Source of the DNA: Sphingomonas sp. CROZ-RG-20F-R02-07
Lineage (GTDB): Bacteria > Pseudomonadota > Alphaproteobacteria > Sphingomonadales > Sphingomonadaceae
Assembly (NCBI RefSeq): GCF_022662335.1
Contig: NZ_JAKNQJ010000004.1
Location: 310,001-374,000, forward strand
Reading direction: 5' to 3'
DNA: 64,000 nucleotides
Positions 44,683 through 52,445 of this stretch are shown piece after piece (positions within the stretch are counted from its first letter, which is position 1; each line of letters opens with the position of its first letter). Under the pieces are notes generated by a model. The model was not told the origin of the DNA. It made no database searches and saw only the letters and a program-made list of their open reading frames with translations. The position numbers and the translations under genes are program-made.

Positions 44683-45348
44683 TCACTCCGCCGCGGGCTG
44701 CTCATAGCGCGCGATCACCCATTCCTCCTCCTGCGCGCCGGCGATCCAATCCTGCATGAAGCGGTGCTGGAGCACGGCATCCATATAGGGCGCGGCGAAC
44801 CGTGCGATCGGCAGGCCGTAGGTGACGATGCGCGTTACCACGGGCGCGAACATGATGTCCGCCGCGCCGAACGCGCCGAACAGGAACGCCCCGTCGCCGC
44901 CGAACCGCGCGCGCGCCTGCGCCCACAATTCCATGATCCGCTGGAGCTCGGCCAGCACATCGGCATCGGGTGCGGCGGGCGCGAAGACCTGGCGCACGTT
45001 CATGCTGTGCTTGCGGCGCAGATTGGGGAAGCTCGAATGCATCTCGGCGGCCATCGATCGCGCCATCGCGCGCGCGGGTTCGTCCGCGGGCCAGAACCGG
45101 TCGCGCCCCACCTTGTCCGCCAGGTAATCGACGATGGCGAGGCTGTCCCACACCACCGCATCGCCGTCCCACAGGATCGGCACCTTGCCCGACGACGGCG
45201 CGAACTCGTCGCCCGCGCGGCGTTTCTCCCAGTCGGCGTCGTACATCGGCACGACGACCTCTTCGAACGGCAGCCCCGATAGCTTGCACGCGAGCCAGCC
45301 GCGCAGCGACCAGGAGGAATAGGCCTTGTTGCCGATGATGAGCTTCAT
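44683..45348 (-). CDS. Glutathione S-transferase family protein
   Basis: A 221-residue cytosolic GST with an N-terminal thioredoxin-like domain (MKLIIGNKAYSSWSLRGWLACK, KVPILWDGDAVVWDSLAIVDYLAD with the cis-Pro and the Ser-Asp glutathione site) and a C-terminal helical domain (GAFGAADIMFAPVVTRIV). The SSWSLR motif with Ser as likely catalytic residue is common in proteobacterial relatives. It ends 6 nt from the convergent cupin gene. Confidence 0.92.
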   Translation of the reverse strand: MKLIIGNKAYSSWSLRGWLACKLSGLPFEEVVVPMYDADWEKRRAGDEFAPSSGKVPILWDGDAVVWDSLAIVDYLADKVGRDRFWPADEPARAMARSMAAEMHSSFPNLRRKHSMNVRQVFAPAAPDADVLAELQRIMELWAQARARFGGDGAFLFGAFGAADIMFAPVVTRIVTYGLPIARFAAPYMDAVLQHRFMQDWIAGAQEEEWVIARYEQPAAE

Positions 45349-45397
45349 GGGCGGCAGGCGTAGCGGGGCGCGCGGGCCGCCGCAACGGATCAACGCA

Positions 45398-45580
45398 TCA
45401 ACGCAGCTTGGCGATCGACAGTCCGTCCGCCTTGGCGCGGTCCTTCACCGATTCCTCGCTGCGCGTCATTGCCTTGGCGATCGCCTTCAGCGCCATGCCC
45501 TTCTTGGCGAGCAGGTGCAGCTTCTGGATCTCGTCCTGGGTCCAGGGCTGGCGGTGCCGCTCGAAGCCTTCCTTGGCCAT
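45398..45580 (-). CDS. Small helix-turn-helix/Myb-like protein
   Basis: A 60-residue basic protein. WTQDEIQKLHLLAKKGMALKAIAKAMTRSEESVKDRAKADG has the spacing of a SANT/Myb or resolvase-type helix-turn-helix (Trp, two helices, then a recognition helix), as in many tiny alphaproteobacterial proteins. It could bind DNA, but the domain is too short to assign a family. It lies 12 nt after the esterase gene on the same strand. Confidence 0.7.
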   Translation of the reverse strand: MAKEGFERHRQPWTQDEIQKLHLLAKKGMALKAIAKAMTRSEESVKDRAKADGLSIAKLR

Positions 45581-45592
45581 GTCAGAACATCC

Positions 45593-46588
45593 TCATTGCG
45601 GCGTGACGCCATGGCTCGCGAGCCAGGCCGAGAAGAGCGTGGGCCATTGCGCTGCCGGCAACGCCGGATCGGCATGGAGGCCGAAGCCGTGACCGCCCCG
45701 CTCGAACAGATGCGCCTCCACCGGCACGCGCGCCGCGCGGGCGGCGGCCAGCAGCGCGATGCCGTTGTCCGGCGCCACGGTGCGGTCGTCGAGCGCCTGC
45801 GCCACGAACAGCGGCGGCGCGGCCGGGGTGATCCGCGCGTCGATCTCGTAGCGCGCGCGGGTCGCCGCGTCGGCGGTGCGGCCGAGCAGGTTGCGATAGG
45901 ATCCGGTCTGCGGATCACGGCCGATGGTGACGACGGGATAGATCAGCCCGGCGAAGGCAGGCCGCGCCGAATGCGAATCGGCGGCGTCCACCGGCTTGTA
46001 GACGCGGTCGTCATGGCCGACGACGAGCGATCCGGCGAGATGGCCGCCGGCCGAGAAGCCGATCGTGCCGAGCCGGCGCGCGTCGATGCCGTAGCGCGCG
46101 GCGTTCGCCCGGATCAGCCGCATCGCCCGCTGCGCATCCTGGAGCGGCACGTCGGCGGGGTCCGCCCATCCCTCCTGCGGCAGGCGATAGCCGAGGACGA
46201 AGGCGGTGATCCCCTCGCGCGCGAATCGCTCCGCGATCTGCGTGCCCTCGTTCTGGATCGAGACGAAGCCATAGCCGCCGCCGGGCAGGATCAGCATGGC
46301 GCGGCCGTCGGGGCGGGCGGGGCGGAAGACGCCGACGATCGGATCGGCGATGCCGCGCAGCCAGAGCTGGCGATGGCCCGGCCGACCCTCCGCGCTGTCA
46401 TGCGGCACGGGCGGTTCGGCGGGGGCACCGGGCGGGCGGCCGGGCCAGAGGCGGAACGATTCGCGCGGCGGCCAGATCGCGTGATCGCGCGCATCGGCAG
46501 GAGATTCCTGTGCGGCGCCGGCCGCCGCGGTGGCGGCGACGCCCAAGCCAATCGCGCTTCCGAGGACGGTACGGCGGTCGATCGGCAT
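45593..46588 (-). CDS. Tat-exported alpha/beta hydrolase (BD-FAE/xylan-esterase-like)
   Basis: The 331-residue protein begins MPIDRRTVLGSAIGLGVAATA, a twin-arginine signal. The hydrolase core has the oxyanion segment LILPGGGYGFVS, the nucleophile elbow GFSAGGHLA, an acid in ALDDRTV and the His in ERGGHGFG. This subfamily includes carbohydrate and feruloyl esterases, so deacylation of plant or bacterial polysaccharide is plausible. The start at 46588 is chosen because it opens the Tat signal. Confidence 0.9.
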   Translation of the reverse strand: MPIDRRTVLGSAIGLGVAATAAAGAAQESPADARDHAIWPPRESFRLWPGRPPGAPAEPPVPHDSAEGRPGHRQLWLRGIADPIVGVFRPARPDGRAMLILPGGGYGFVSIQNEGTQIAERFAREGITAFVLGYRLPQEGWADPADVPLQDAQRAMRLIRANAARYGIDARRLGTIGFSAGGHLAGSLVVGHDDRVYKPVDAADSHSARPAFAGLIYPVVTIGRDPQTGSYRNLLGRTADAATRARYEIDARITPAAPPLFVAQALDDRTVAPDNGIALLAAARAARVPVEAHLFERGGHGFGLHADPALPAAQWPTLFSAWLASHGVTPQ

Positions 46589-46639
46589 GCGTTGGTCCTC
46601 GGCTGGGGTCACGCCGCCATCCTAGGCGCGGCGGAACGC

Positions 46640-46669
46640 CCCGTCATCCCCGGCGGCGGGAATGACGGG
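46640..46669. repeat. GTCATCCC-type stem-loop after the polyamine synthase gene
   Basis: CCCGTCAT (46640-46647) pairs with ATGACGGG (46662-46669) around a G/C-rich interior. It begins 13 nt past the stop of the deoxyhypusine-synthase-like gene. The arm shares GTCATCCCCG with the hairpin at 47809-47837, so both appear to belong to one hairpin repeat family. Confidence 0.5.
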
Positions 46670-46681
46670 CGCGTCTCGGCC

Positions 46682-47731
46682 TCAGGCGAACATCTTGCCC
46701 CAGGCGCGCTTGGCACGGTCCTTCCAATGGCCGCGGTGATAGGCGTCGCTGGCGAGGAGCGGCATCACCGACCCGGCTTCGGCGAAGACCATCTGCTCGA
46801 TGCCGGTGTTCACCTTGCCCCAAGAGGCCGCTTCCTGCAGCGTCGAGGACGAGCAGGCGCCATCGCGCACGTCGGCGACGGTGATCTGCACGGCGTATTT
46901 GTGCACCTGCACGTCGTCATGGCCGAGGATCTCGGCGCAGACCACGGTGTCCTGGATGAAGTTCTTCGGCACGCCGCCGCCGATCATCAGCAGGCCGGTG
47001 GTGCCCGCCTTGATCTTGATATCGGTCAGCTCGCGGAAATCGGCGATCGCGTCGAGCACCATGTACGGCTTGCCCTCCTTCGCGCGATCGACCTGGTGCT
47101 TGACCAGGCCGAAGCCCGCCGAGCTGTCGACAAAGGCGGGGCAGAAGATCGGCACGTCATGCTCATAGGCGAGCTTGACGAGGCTGTTTTCCTTCTTGCC
47201 GTTCTCGACCAGATATTTGCCCATCTCGCGGATGAACGCGCGGCTCGAATAGGGGCGGGGCTCCAGGCTGTTCGCGATCTCGTAGATCGTGTGGTCGCAA
47301 TCCTGGAGCTGCTCTTCGTCGATATAGGTGTCGTAGATCCGGTCGATCAGCAGCGAGCGCAGCGTGTCGTCGTCGGGCACCTCGAGCGCCTGATAATGTT
47401 TGTGACCCAAGCCCTCGAAGAAATCCATGTCGACGATCGAGGCGCCGGTGGCGACGATGCCGTCGACCATGTTGTTGCGCAGCAGCTCGGCATAGAGATC
47501 CATGCAGCCGCCAGCACTCGTCGAGCCGGCGATGACGAGGAAGATCGTGCAGTCGGGATCCGCCAGCATCTGGTTGTAGATCTCGGTCGCGCGGCCGAGA
47601 TCGCGGCTGGTGAAGCTCATCTTCTTCATCGCGTCCACAATTGGACGCGCATCGAAGCTGGTGATGTCGATATGCTCGACCGTGGTCGAGAGCAGCTCCG
47701 CCTTGCGGGTGTCGTTGATGGTGTCGGTCAT
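46682..47731 (-). CDS. Deoxyhypusine synthase-like protein, probable homospermidine synthase
   Basis: The 349 residues belong to the deoxyhypusine synthase fold: AGSTSAGGCMDLYAELLRNNMVDGIVATGA, GGGVPKNFIQD and the C-terminal SWGKVN, where Lys306 matches the catalytic lysine of the eukaryotic enzyme. Bacteria lack eIF5A, and bacterial members are known to make homospermidine or related polyamines from putrescine/spermidine. The ornithine decarboxylase gene upstream on the same strand, which would supply putrescine, supports this reading. Confidence 0.9.
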   Translation of the reverse strand: MTDTINDTRKAELLSTTVEHIDITSFDARPIVDAMKKMSFTSRDLGRATEIYNQMLADPDCTIFLVIAGSTSAGGCMDLYAELLRNNMVDGIVATGASIVDMDFFEGLGHKHYQALEVPDDDTLRSLLIDRIYDTYIDEEQLQDCDHTIYEIANSLEPRPYSSRAFIREMGKYLVENGKKENSLVKLAYEHDVPIFCPAFVDSSAGFGLVKHQVDRAKEGKPYMVLDAIADFRELTDIKIKAGTTGLLMIGGGVPKNFIQDTVVCAEILGHDDVQVHKYAVQITVADVRDGACSSSTLQEAASWGKVNTGIEQMVFAEAGSVMPLLASDAYHRGHWKDRAKRAWGKMFA

Positions 47732-47808
47732 TTGCAGAAGGTCTCCATGGCCGTCGACCCCGCCGCGGCGGGATCAGGCCGTCCGCGCGGTGGTCCGGCG
47801 AAAGATAG

Positions 47809-47837
47809 CGTCATCCCCGCCGTTTGCGGGGATGACG
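47809..47837 (-). terminator. Perfect 12-bp stem-loop between the two polyamine genes
   Basis: CGTCATCCCCGC (47809-47820) and GCGGGGATGACG (47826-47837) flank a CGTTT loop, 15 nt after the ornithine decarboxylase stop. No T-run follows. It may attenuate transcription between the decarboxylase and synthase genes, or simply be a hairpin repeat. Confidence 0.5.
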
Positions 47838-47852
47838 GCTAGGTAGCGGATG

Positions 47853-49073
47853 TTACAGCTTGACGACGTTCGCCGCGATCCGGGGCAGTTCGCCCTCGTA
47901 CAGCGACACCATCGGCTCGTCGTCCACGATCACCGTCTCGGCCGCGCCGAAGCCGTTGAACGCGGTGCGCATCGCCGATCCATAGGCGCCGAGCATCCCG
48001 ATCTCGATATAATCGCCCGCCTGGGTGTCGGCGGGGAGCAGGAACGGGCCGGCCATATGGTCCATGTCGTCGCAGGTGGGGCCGTAGAAGCTGAACTCCA
48101 CGTCGCGCGCCCGGCTGTCCGGCTCGCGCAGCAGCGTGACCGGAAAGCGCCAGCCGATATGCGCGGCGTCGAACAGCGCGCCATAGGCGCCGTCGTTGAT
48201 GTAGAGTTCGGTCCCGCGGCGCTTTTCCACGCGCACGACGAGCGAGCTGTATTCCGCGCATAGCGCGCGGCCCGGCTCGCACCACAGCTCGGACGAATAG
48301 CTGACGGGCAGCGATTCGAACGCGCGATGGATGGCGTCGAAATAGCGCTCCAGCGGCGGGGGCTCCATGCCGGGATAGCTCGACGGAAAGCCGCCGCCGA
48401 CGTCGATCACGTCCACCGTCACCGCCGCGTCGACGATCGCCGCACGGACGCGCTCCAGCGCGTTGGTATAGGCCTCGGGCGTCATCGCCTGCGATCCGAC
48501 ATGGAAGCAGATGCCGAGCGCATCCGCCGCCTGGCGGGCCGCGAACAGCAGCGCGCGGGTCTCGCCCGGCGCCGCGCCGAACTTGGAGGCGAGGCTGAGC
48601 TTCGAATGTTCCGACGACACGCGAAGACGGACGCACAAAGTCAGGTCCGCCGCAGCCTTCGTCGCGCGGACGATCTTCTCCAGCTCTTCCATGCTGTCGA
48701 GGCTGAACGTCCTCACGCCGTAATCCGCATAGGCCTGGGCAATGGCTTCCTCGGCCTTCACCGGGTGCATGAAGCACAAGGTGGCCTCGGGCAGCGTCTC
48801 GGCCACCAGCCGGACCTCGGCGAGCGAGGCCACGTCGTAATGCGTGATTCCGCTATCCCACAGGATGCGGAGAAGGTCGGGCGACGGGTTCGCCTTGACC
48901 GCATACATCGAACGACCCGGGAACTTCTCCGCGAAGAACCGGGCCGCACGCGCAGCGGCATGCGGACGAACGAGCGTCACCGGATCGACCGGTGCAAGTC
49001 TAGCGATATCGATGCCGCGAGCGGCGGTCGAATGGGTGGTCGCTAACCCCAACGCGCGATGATGCTTGTGCAA
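47853..49073 (-). CDS. Ornithine decarboxylase (fold type III, PLP-dependent)
   Basis: A 406-residue alanine-racemase-fold decarboxylase making putrescine from ornithine. PLP binds Lys60 in YAVKANP; further cofactor contacts are in HVGS (from H191), DVGGGFP (224-230) and EPGR (266-269). The substrate-site Cys334 in YGPTCDDMD is intact. Lysine decarboxylation cannot be excluded. The start is TTG at 49073, 9 nt after GGAGG, and that site lies in the base of a strong leader hairpin. Confidence 0.93.
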   Translation of the reverse strand: MHKHHRALGLATTHSTAARGIDIARLAPVDPVTLVRPHAAARAARFFAEKFPGRSMYAVKANPSPDLLRILWDSGITHYDVASLAEVRLVAETLPEATLCFMHPVKAEEAIAQAYADYGVRTFSLDSMEELEKIVRATKAAADLTLCVRLRVSSEHSKLSLASKFGAAPGETRALLFAARQAADALGICFHVGSQAMTPEAYTNALERVRAAIVDAAVTVDVIDVGGGFPSSYPGMEPPPLERYFDAIHRAFESLPVSYSSELWCEPGRALCAEYSSLVVRVEKRRGTELYINDGAYGALFDAAHIGWRFPVTLLREPDSRARDVEFSFYGPTCDDMDHMAGPFLLPADTQAGDYIEIGMLGAYGSAMRTAFNGFGAAETVIVDDEPMVSLYEGELPRIAANVVKL

Positions 49074-49175
49074 CTCAAGGGACCTCCAAGTGGCTTGCGC
49101 CGAACGGTGAAAAGCTGCCTTGCGGTTGGAAGTCCCATGGGGCAGCGGAGGTGCGATTTAGGGTCGCATGCCCCC
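49074..49175 (-). promoter_or_regulatory. Structured leader RNA of the ornithine decarboxylase gene (speF-type candidate)
   Basis: On the minus strand, GGGACUUCCAA (49136-49126) pairs with UUGGAGGUCCC (49089-49079) over 11 bp with one G-U pair. The second arm contains the GGAGG ribosome binding site (49087-49083), so translation should be blocked when the stem forms. Upstream, GGGGCA...UGCCCC encloses a small GCGA/UCGC hairpin, and CACCUCC there could pair with the same GGAGGU as an alternative. Regulatory leaders before ornithine decarboxylase genes are known in alphaproteobacteria (the speF motif); whether this is one needs a covariance search. Confidence 0.6.
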
Positions 49176-49210
49176 CCTGTAAAGTGGTTGTGCGCGATGG
49201 GAGATGAAAT

Positions 49211-50182
49211 GTGACGATTGTGCGACAAGCGACCCGCGCCGGCGTCCGCGACGCCGCGGCCAAGATCGCCGCGATCCTGCCGCCGACGCCGCTTTTCGTG
49301 TTGCCGATCAAGGGGATAGCCGTCGCGTTCAAGGCCGAGTCGCTCCAGCCGATCGGTGCATTCAAGATCCGCGGCGCCTGGCACCGGCTGACCGCGCTGG
49401 ACGATGCGGCGCGCGCGCGCGGCGTCGTCGCCTTCTCCAGCGGCAATCATGCGCAGGGCGTGGCGTGGGCGGCCAGGCGGCTCGGCATTGCCGCCACGAT
49501 CGTGATGCCCAGCGACGCACCGCGCAGCAAACGCGAGGCGACATTGGCGCTGGGCGCCGAGGTGGTGGATTACGACCGCGCGACCGAGAGCCGCGAGGCG
49601 ATCGCCGGCGCCCTCGCCGCGGCGCGCGGCGCCACCTTGGTGCCGAGCTTCGACGATGCCTGGATCATCGAGGGGCAGGGCTCGGCCGGGATCGAGGCGG
49701 CGGCGCAGATGGCGGCGCTCGGGCTGGGTTCGCCAACGCGCGTGATGGTGCCGTGCGGCGGCGGCGGGCTGGCCGCGGGGTTGGCGCTGGCGCTCCCCGA
49801 TTCGGCGATCACCGTGGTGGAACCGGAAGGCTGGGACGACATGCGCCGCTCGCTCGAAGCGGGCTGGATCGAGCCGGTCAGCGCCAACCCGCCGCCCACC
49901 GCATGCGATTCGCTCCAGACACTGCGCGTGTCGTCGCTGACCTTCGACGTGCTGTCGCGCCGCGGTGCGCAAGGGTTGGCGGTGAGCGAGGACGAGACCG
50001 CGGCGGCGCAGCGCTGGGCAGCGGAAAGGCTGCGGCTGGTGGTGGAGCCCGGCGGCGCGGTGGCGTTGGCGGCGCTGCTTGCGGGCAAGCTGGCGGTGGA
50101 GCCCGGCATGCTCGTCATCCTGTCGGGCGGCAACGTCGATGTGGCGGGCTATGCGCGCGCGATGGCGGGTGGTGCGGGATGA
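49211..50182 (+). CDS. Threonine/serine dehydratase-like PLP enzyme
   Basis: A 323-residue fold-type II PLP enzyme. Lys52 in GAFKIRGA holds the cofactor, SSGNHAQG binds its ring side, and CGGGGLAAG binds phosphate. There is no C-terminal ACT domain, so it is the short catabolic type: threonine ammonia-lyase, serine racemase or a relative. The GTG start has GGGAG 7 nt upstream. It diverges from the ornithine decarboxylase and overlaps the convergent STAS-like gene by 34 nt. Confidence 0.9.
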   Translation: MTIVRQATRAGVRDAAAKIAAILPPTPLFVLPIKGIAVAFKAESLQPIGAFKIRGAWHRLTALDDAARARGVVAFSSGNHAQGVAWAARRLGIAATIVMPSDAPRSKREATLALGAEVVDYDRATESREAIAGALAAARGATLVPSFDDAWIIEGQGSAGIEAAAQMAALGLGSPTRVMVPCGGGGLAAGLALALPDSAITVVEPEGWDDMRRSLEAGWIEPVSANPPPTACDSLQTLRVSSLTFDVLSRRGAQGLAVSEDETAAAQRWAAERLRLVVEPGGAVALAALLAGKLAVEPGMLVILSGGNVDVAGYARAMAGGAG

Positions 50183-50562
50183 CCGGACGGCGCGGGTGAG
50201 GCCGCAGGCTCGACACCCTGCAACACCCATGCCCGCCCGGCCTGCGGCGTGTGGGTCACCCGCGCATAGGGTTGGGTGAACAGTCGCCGGACCTGCATCT
50301 TGACGAGCGAGCCGCCGGTGACGATCGCCAGCGCTGCGGCCTTCGGCATCGTCGCCATATGCTCGCCGATCGCGCGGATCACGTCCTGCGGCTGGATGGG
50401 GCAATCCGTCACGTCGATCACCATCACATAGCGGCGCAGCCGGTGGGCGACGAATTGCCGTTTCAGTTCATCGACATAGGTCGCCACTTCGACGGCCGTC
50501 ATCAGGCCGCCCAGCTTCACCTCGATCATCGCCGAACGCACGTCGACGCCGATTTCGTACAC
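50149..50562 (-). CDS. STAS/SpoIIAA-like small protein
   Basis: The 137-residue soluble protein has alternating strands and helices (MIEVKLGGLMTAVEVATYVDELKRQFVAHRL, then VMVIDVTDCPIQPQDVIRAIGEHM) in the order seen in SpoIIAA-like STAS proteins of proteobacteria, whose function is unknown. The tail is Pro/Ala-rich and overlaps the dehydratase gene in antisense. It is not preceded by kinase or anti-sigma partners here. Confidence 0.75.
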   Translation of the reverse strand: MYEIGVDVRSAMIEVKLGGLMTAVEVATYVDELKRQFVAHRLRRYVMVIDVTDCPIQPQDVIRAIGEHMATMPKAAALAIVTGGSLVKMQVRRLFTQPYARVTHTPQAGRAWVLQGVEPAASPAPSGHPAPPAIARA

Positions 50563-50694
50563 GCTTCACCCTTGCCCATGATTGCCGCCGTCAGCCAGCG
50601 CAGGGCAGGCGTGTGGCGTCAACCATGGGCGTGCGCTTCGCCGTACCTAGGTTATCCCACGGCGATTTAGTCGGACTTTATCGTGCCGAGCGGC

Positions 50695-51351
50695 TCAGCG
50701 GATCGGGCTGTCCGGCGCCAGGCGCATGTCGAGATAGGTGTCCACGCTGTTCATGAGCTGCGGCATTTCATGCTCGAAGAAGTGGTTTGCCTTCGGGATG
50801 ACGTCGTGGTGAATCGTGATGTGGCGCTGGGTGCGCAGCTTGTCGACCAGCTTCTGCGTGGCGCCGGGTGTCACCACCTCGTCGGCCTCGCCCTGGATGA
50901 TGATCCCGGAGGAGGGGCAGGGCGCGAGGAAGGTAAAGTCGAACATATTTGCGGGCGGGGCGATCGAGATGAAGCCGCGAATCTCCGGCCGGCGCATGAG
51001 GAGCTGCATCCCGATCCACGCGCCGAAGCCGAAGCCGGCCACCCAGGTGGTCTGCGCCTCGGGGTGGAAGCTCTGCACCCAGTCGAGCGCCGAGGCCGCG
51101 TCCGACAGTTCGCCGACGCCATTGTCGAACATGCCCTGGCTCTTGCCGACGCCGCGGAAGTTGAAACGCAGCGTCGCGAAACCGCGGCGCTGGAACGTCT
51201 TGTAGAGTTCCTGAACGATCCGGTTGTTCATCGTGCCGCCCGACGAGGGGTGCGGATGCAGGATCATCGCAACCGGCGCGCGCGGGCGCGGGGCGGGGGC
51301 AAAACGGCCTTCGAGACGGCCTTCGGGGCCGGGAAAGATGACTTCGGGCAT
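50695..51351 (-). CDS. Alpha/beta hydrolase (dienelactone-hydrolase/FrsA-like)
   Basis: A 218-residue alpha/beta hydrolase beginning MPEVIFPGPEGRLEGRF. The oxyanion loop is LHPHPSSGGTMNN, NFRGVGKSQGMFD follows, and the segment where the nucleophile is expected reads GFGFGAWIG, in which no serine is visible; the catalytic acid and base regions are QGEADEVVTP and PKANHFFE. The gene is conserved immediately upstream of cysteine desulfurase genes in sphingomonads, here divergent by 20 nt. Because the Ser is replaced, activity is uncertain. Confidence 0.88.
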   Translation of the reverse strand: MPEVIFPGPEGRLEGRFAPAPRPRAPVAMILHPHPSSGGTMNNRIVQELYKTFQRRGFATLRFNFRGVGKSQGMFDNGVGELSDAASALDWVQSFHPEAQTTWVAGFGFGAWIGMQLLMRRPEIRGFISIAPPANMFDFTFLAPCPSSGIIIQGEADEVVTPGATQKLVDKLRTQRHITIHHDVIPKANHFFEHEMPQLMNSVDTYLDMRLAPDSPIR

Positions 51352-51371
51352 GCAATACTCGCGACGAACGG

Positions 51372-52445
51372 GTGCGCGGGTGGAGCCCGCAGGATGCGGC
51401 GCTATATAGGCCGGAGCCATATTTTCGCAATTGGAACGATCCCCTGCGCATCAACCTCGATCATGCCGCGACCACGCCGATGCGACCCGAGGCGATCGCG
51501 GCGGTGGCGGACGGCATGGCGCACTGGGCCAACCCCTCCTCGCCGCACGCCGAGGGCCGCGCCGCGCGGGCGAGGCTGGAGGACGCCCGCGCGCGGATCG
51601 CCGCCGCGCTCGGCTGGACGGGCGAGGTGATCCTGACGAGTGGCGCCAGCGAAGCGATCGCGCTGGCGCTGCGCGGCCGGCGCGCGGTCCATGTCGGCGC
51701 GACCGAACATGATGCCGTGCTGCGCGCCGCGCCCGATGCGCCGCGGCTGCCGGCGGATGCGCGCGGCCTCGTGGCGGTACCGGTTCTGCCGGCGGGGGCA
51801 ATCGTGGCGTTGCAGTGCGCGAACAGCGAGACGGGGGTGATCCAGCCGGCGTATCGCGGGCCGGCGCCATGGCTGGCGGATGCGGCGCAGACGGCCGGAC
51901 GCTATCCCTTGCCCGATGCCGATCTGATCGTCGTCTCGGCGCACAAGATCGGCGGGCCGCCCGGCATCGGCGCGCTGCTGGTGCGCGATCTCGCCTTGCT
52001 CGAGCCGGTGGGCGGGCAGGAGCGGGGTTACCGGGCGGGCACCGAGAACATGCCGGGCGCGCTCGGCTTCGCCGCCGCGCTGGAGGCGCCGCGCGGCTGG
52101 GTCGACGGCATGGCGTCATTGCGCGGCGCGCTCGACGATGCGGTGCGTGGCGCGGGCGGCGTGGTGATCGCGGACGCGAGCCCGCGCATCCCCACGATCG
52201 CCGCCTATCGCATGCCCGGCCTGTCGTCCGCGGCGCAACTGATCCGCTTCGACATGGCGGGCTTCGCGGTGTCGGCGGGCAGCGCCTGTTCGTCGGGTAG
52301 CCTGCGGCCGAGCCATGTGCTCGCCGCGATGGGGATCGCCGCCGAGGATGCGGCCGAGGTGGTGCGCGTGAGCTTCGGCTGGACGACCACCGCGGACGAT
52401 GTGGCGCGTTTCGCGGATGCCTGGGTGCGGGTGGCGCGGCGATGA
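51372..52445 (+). CDS. Cysteine desulfurase, first of a tandem pair
   Basis: This NifS/IscS-type PLP enzyme removes sulfur from cysteine for Fe-S clusters and tRNA thiolation. From the GTG at 51372 the PLP lysine is Lys192 (SAHKIGGPPG) and the persulfide cysteine is Cys306 (SAGSACSSG). The core starts at INLDHAATTP; no better in-frame start codon lies between it and the GTG, so the true start is uncertain. Its stop overlaps the next desulfurase (ATGA). The active-site loop is of the longer IscS/NifS kind. Confidence 0.92.
   Translation: MRGWSPQDAALYRPEPYFRNWNDPLRINLDHAATTPMRPEAIAAVADGMAHWANPSSPHAEGRAARARLEDARARIAAALGWTGEVILTSGASEAIALALRGRRAVHVGATEHDAVLRAAPDAPRLPADARGLVAVPVLPAGAIVALQCANSETGVIQPAYRGPAPWLADAAQTAGRYPLPDADLIVVSAHKIGGPPGIGALLVRDLALLEPVGGQERGYRAGTENMPGALGFAAALEAPRGWVDGMASLRGALDDAVRGAGGVVIADASPRIPTIAAYRMPGLSSAAQLIRFDMAGFAVSAGSACSSGSLRPSHVLAAMGIAAEDAAEVVRVSFGWTTTADDVARFADAWVRVARR

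Noticed and set aside
45326..47842. Plus-strand open frame of 838 codons
   Set aside because: It is the antisense shadow of the esterase and deoxyhypusine-synthase-like genes, with no domain motifs and low-quality composition.
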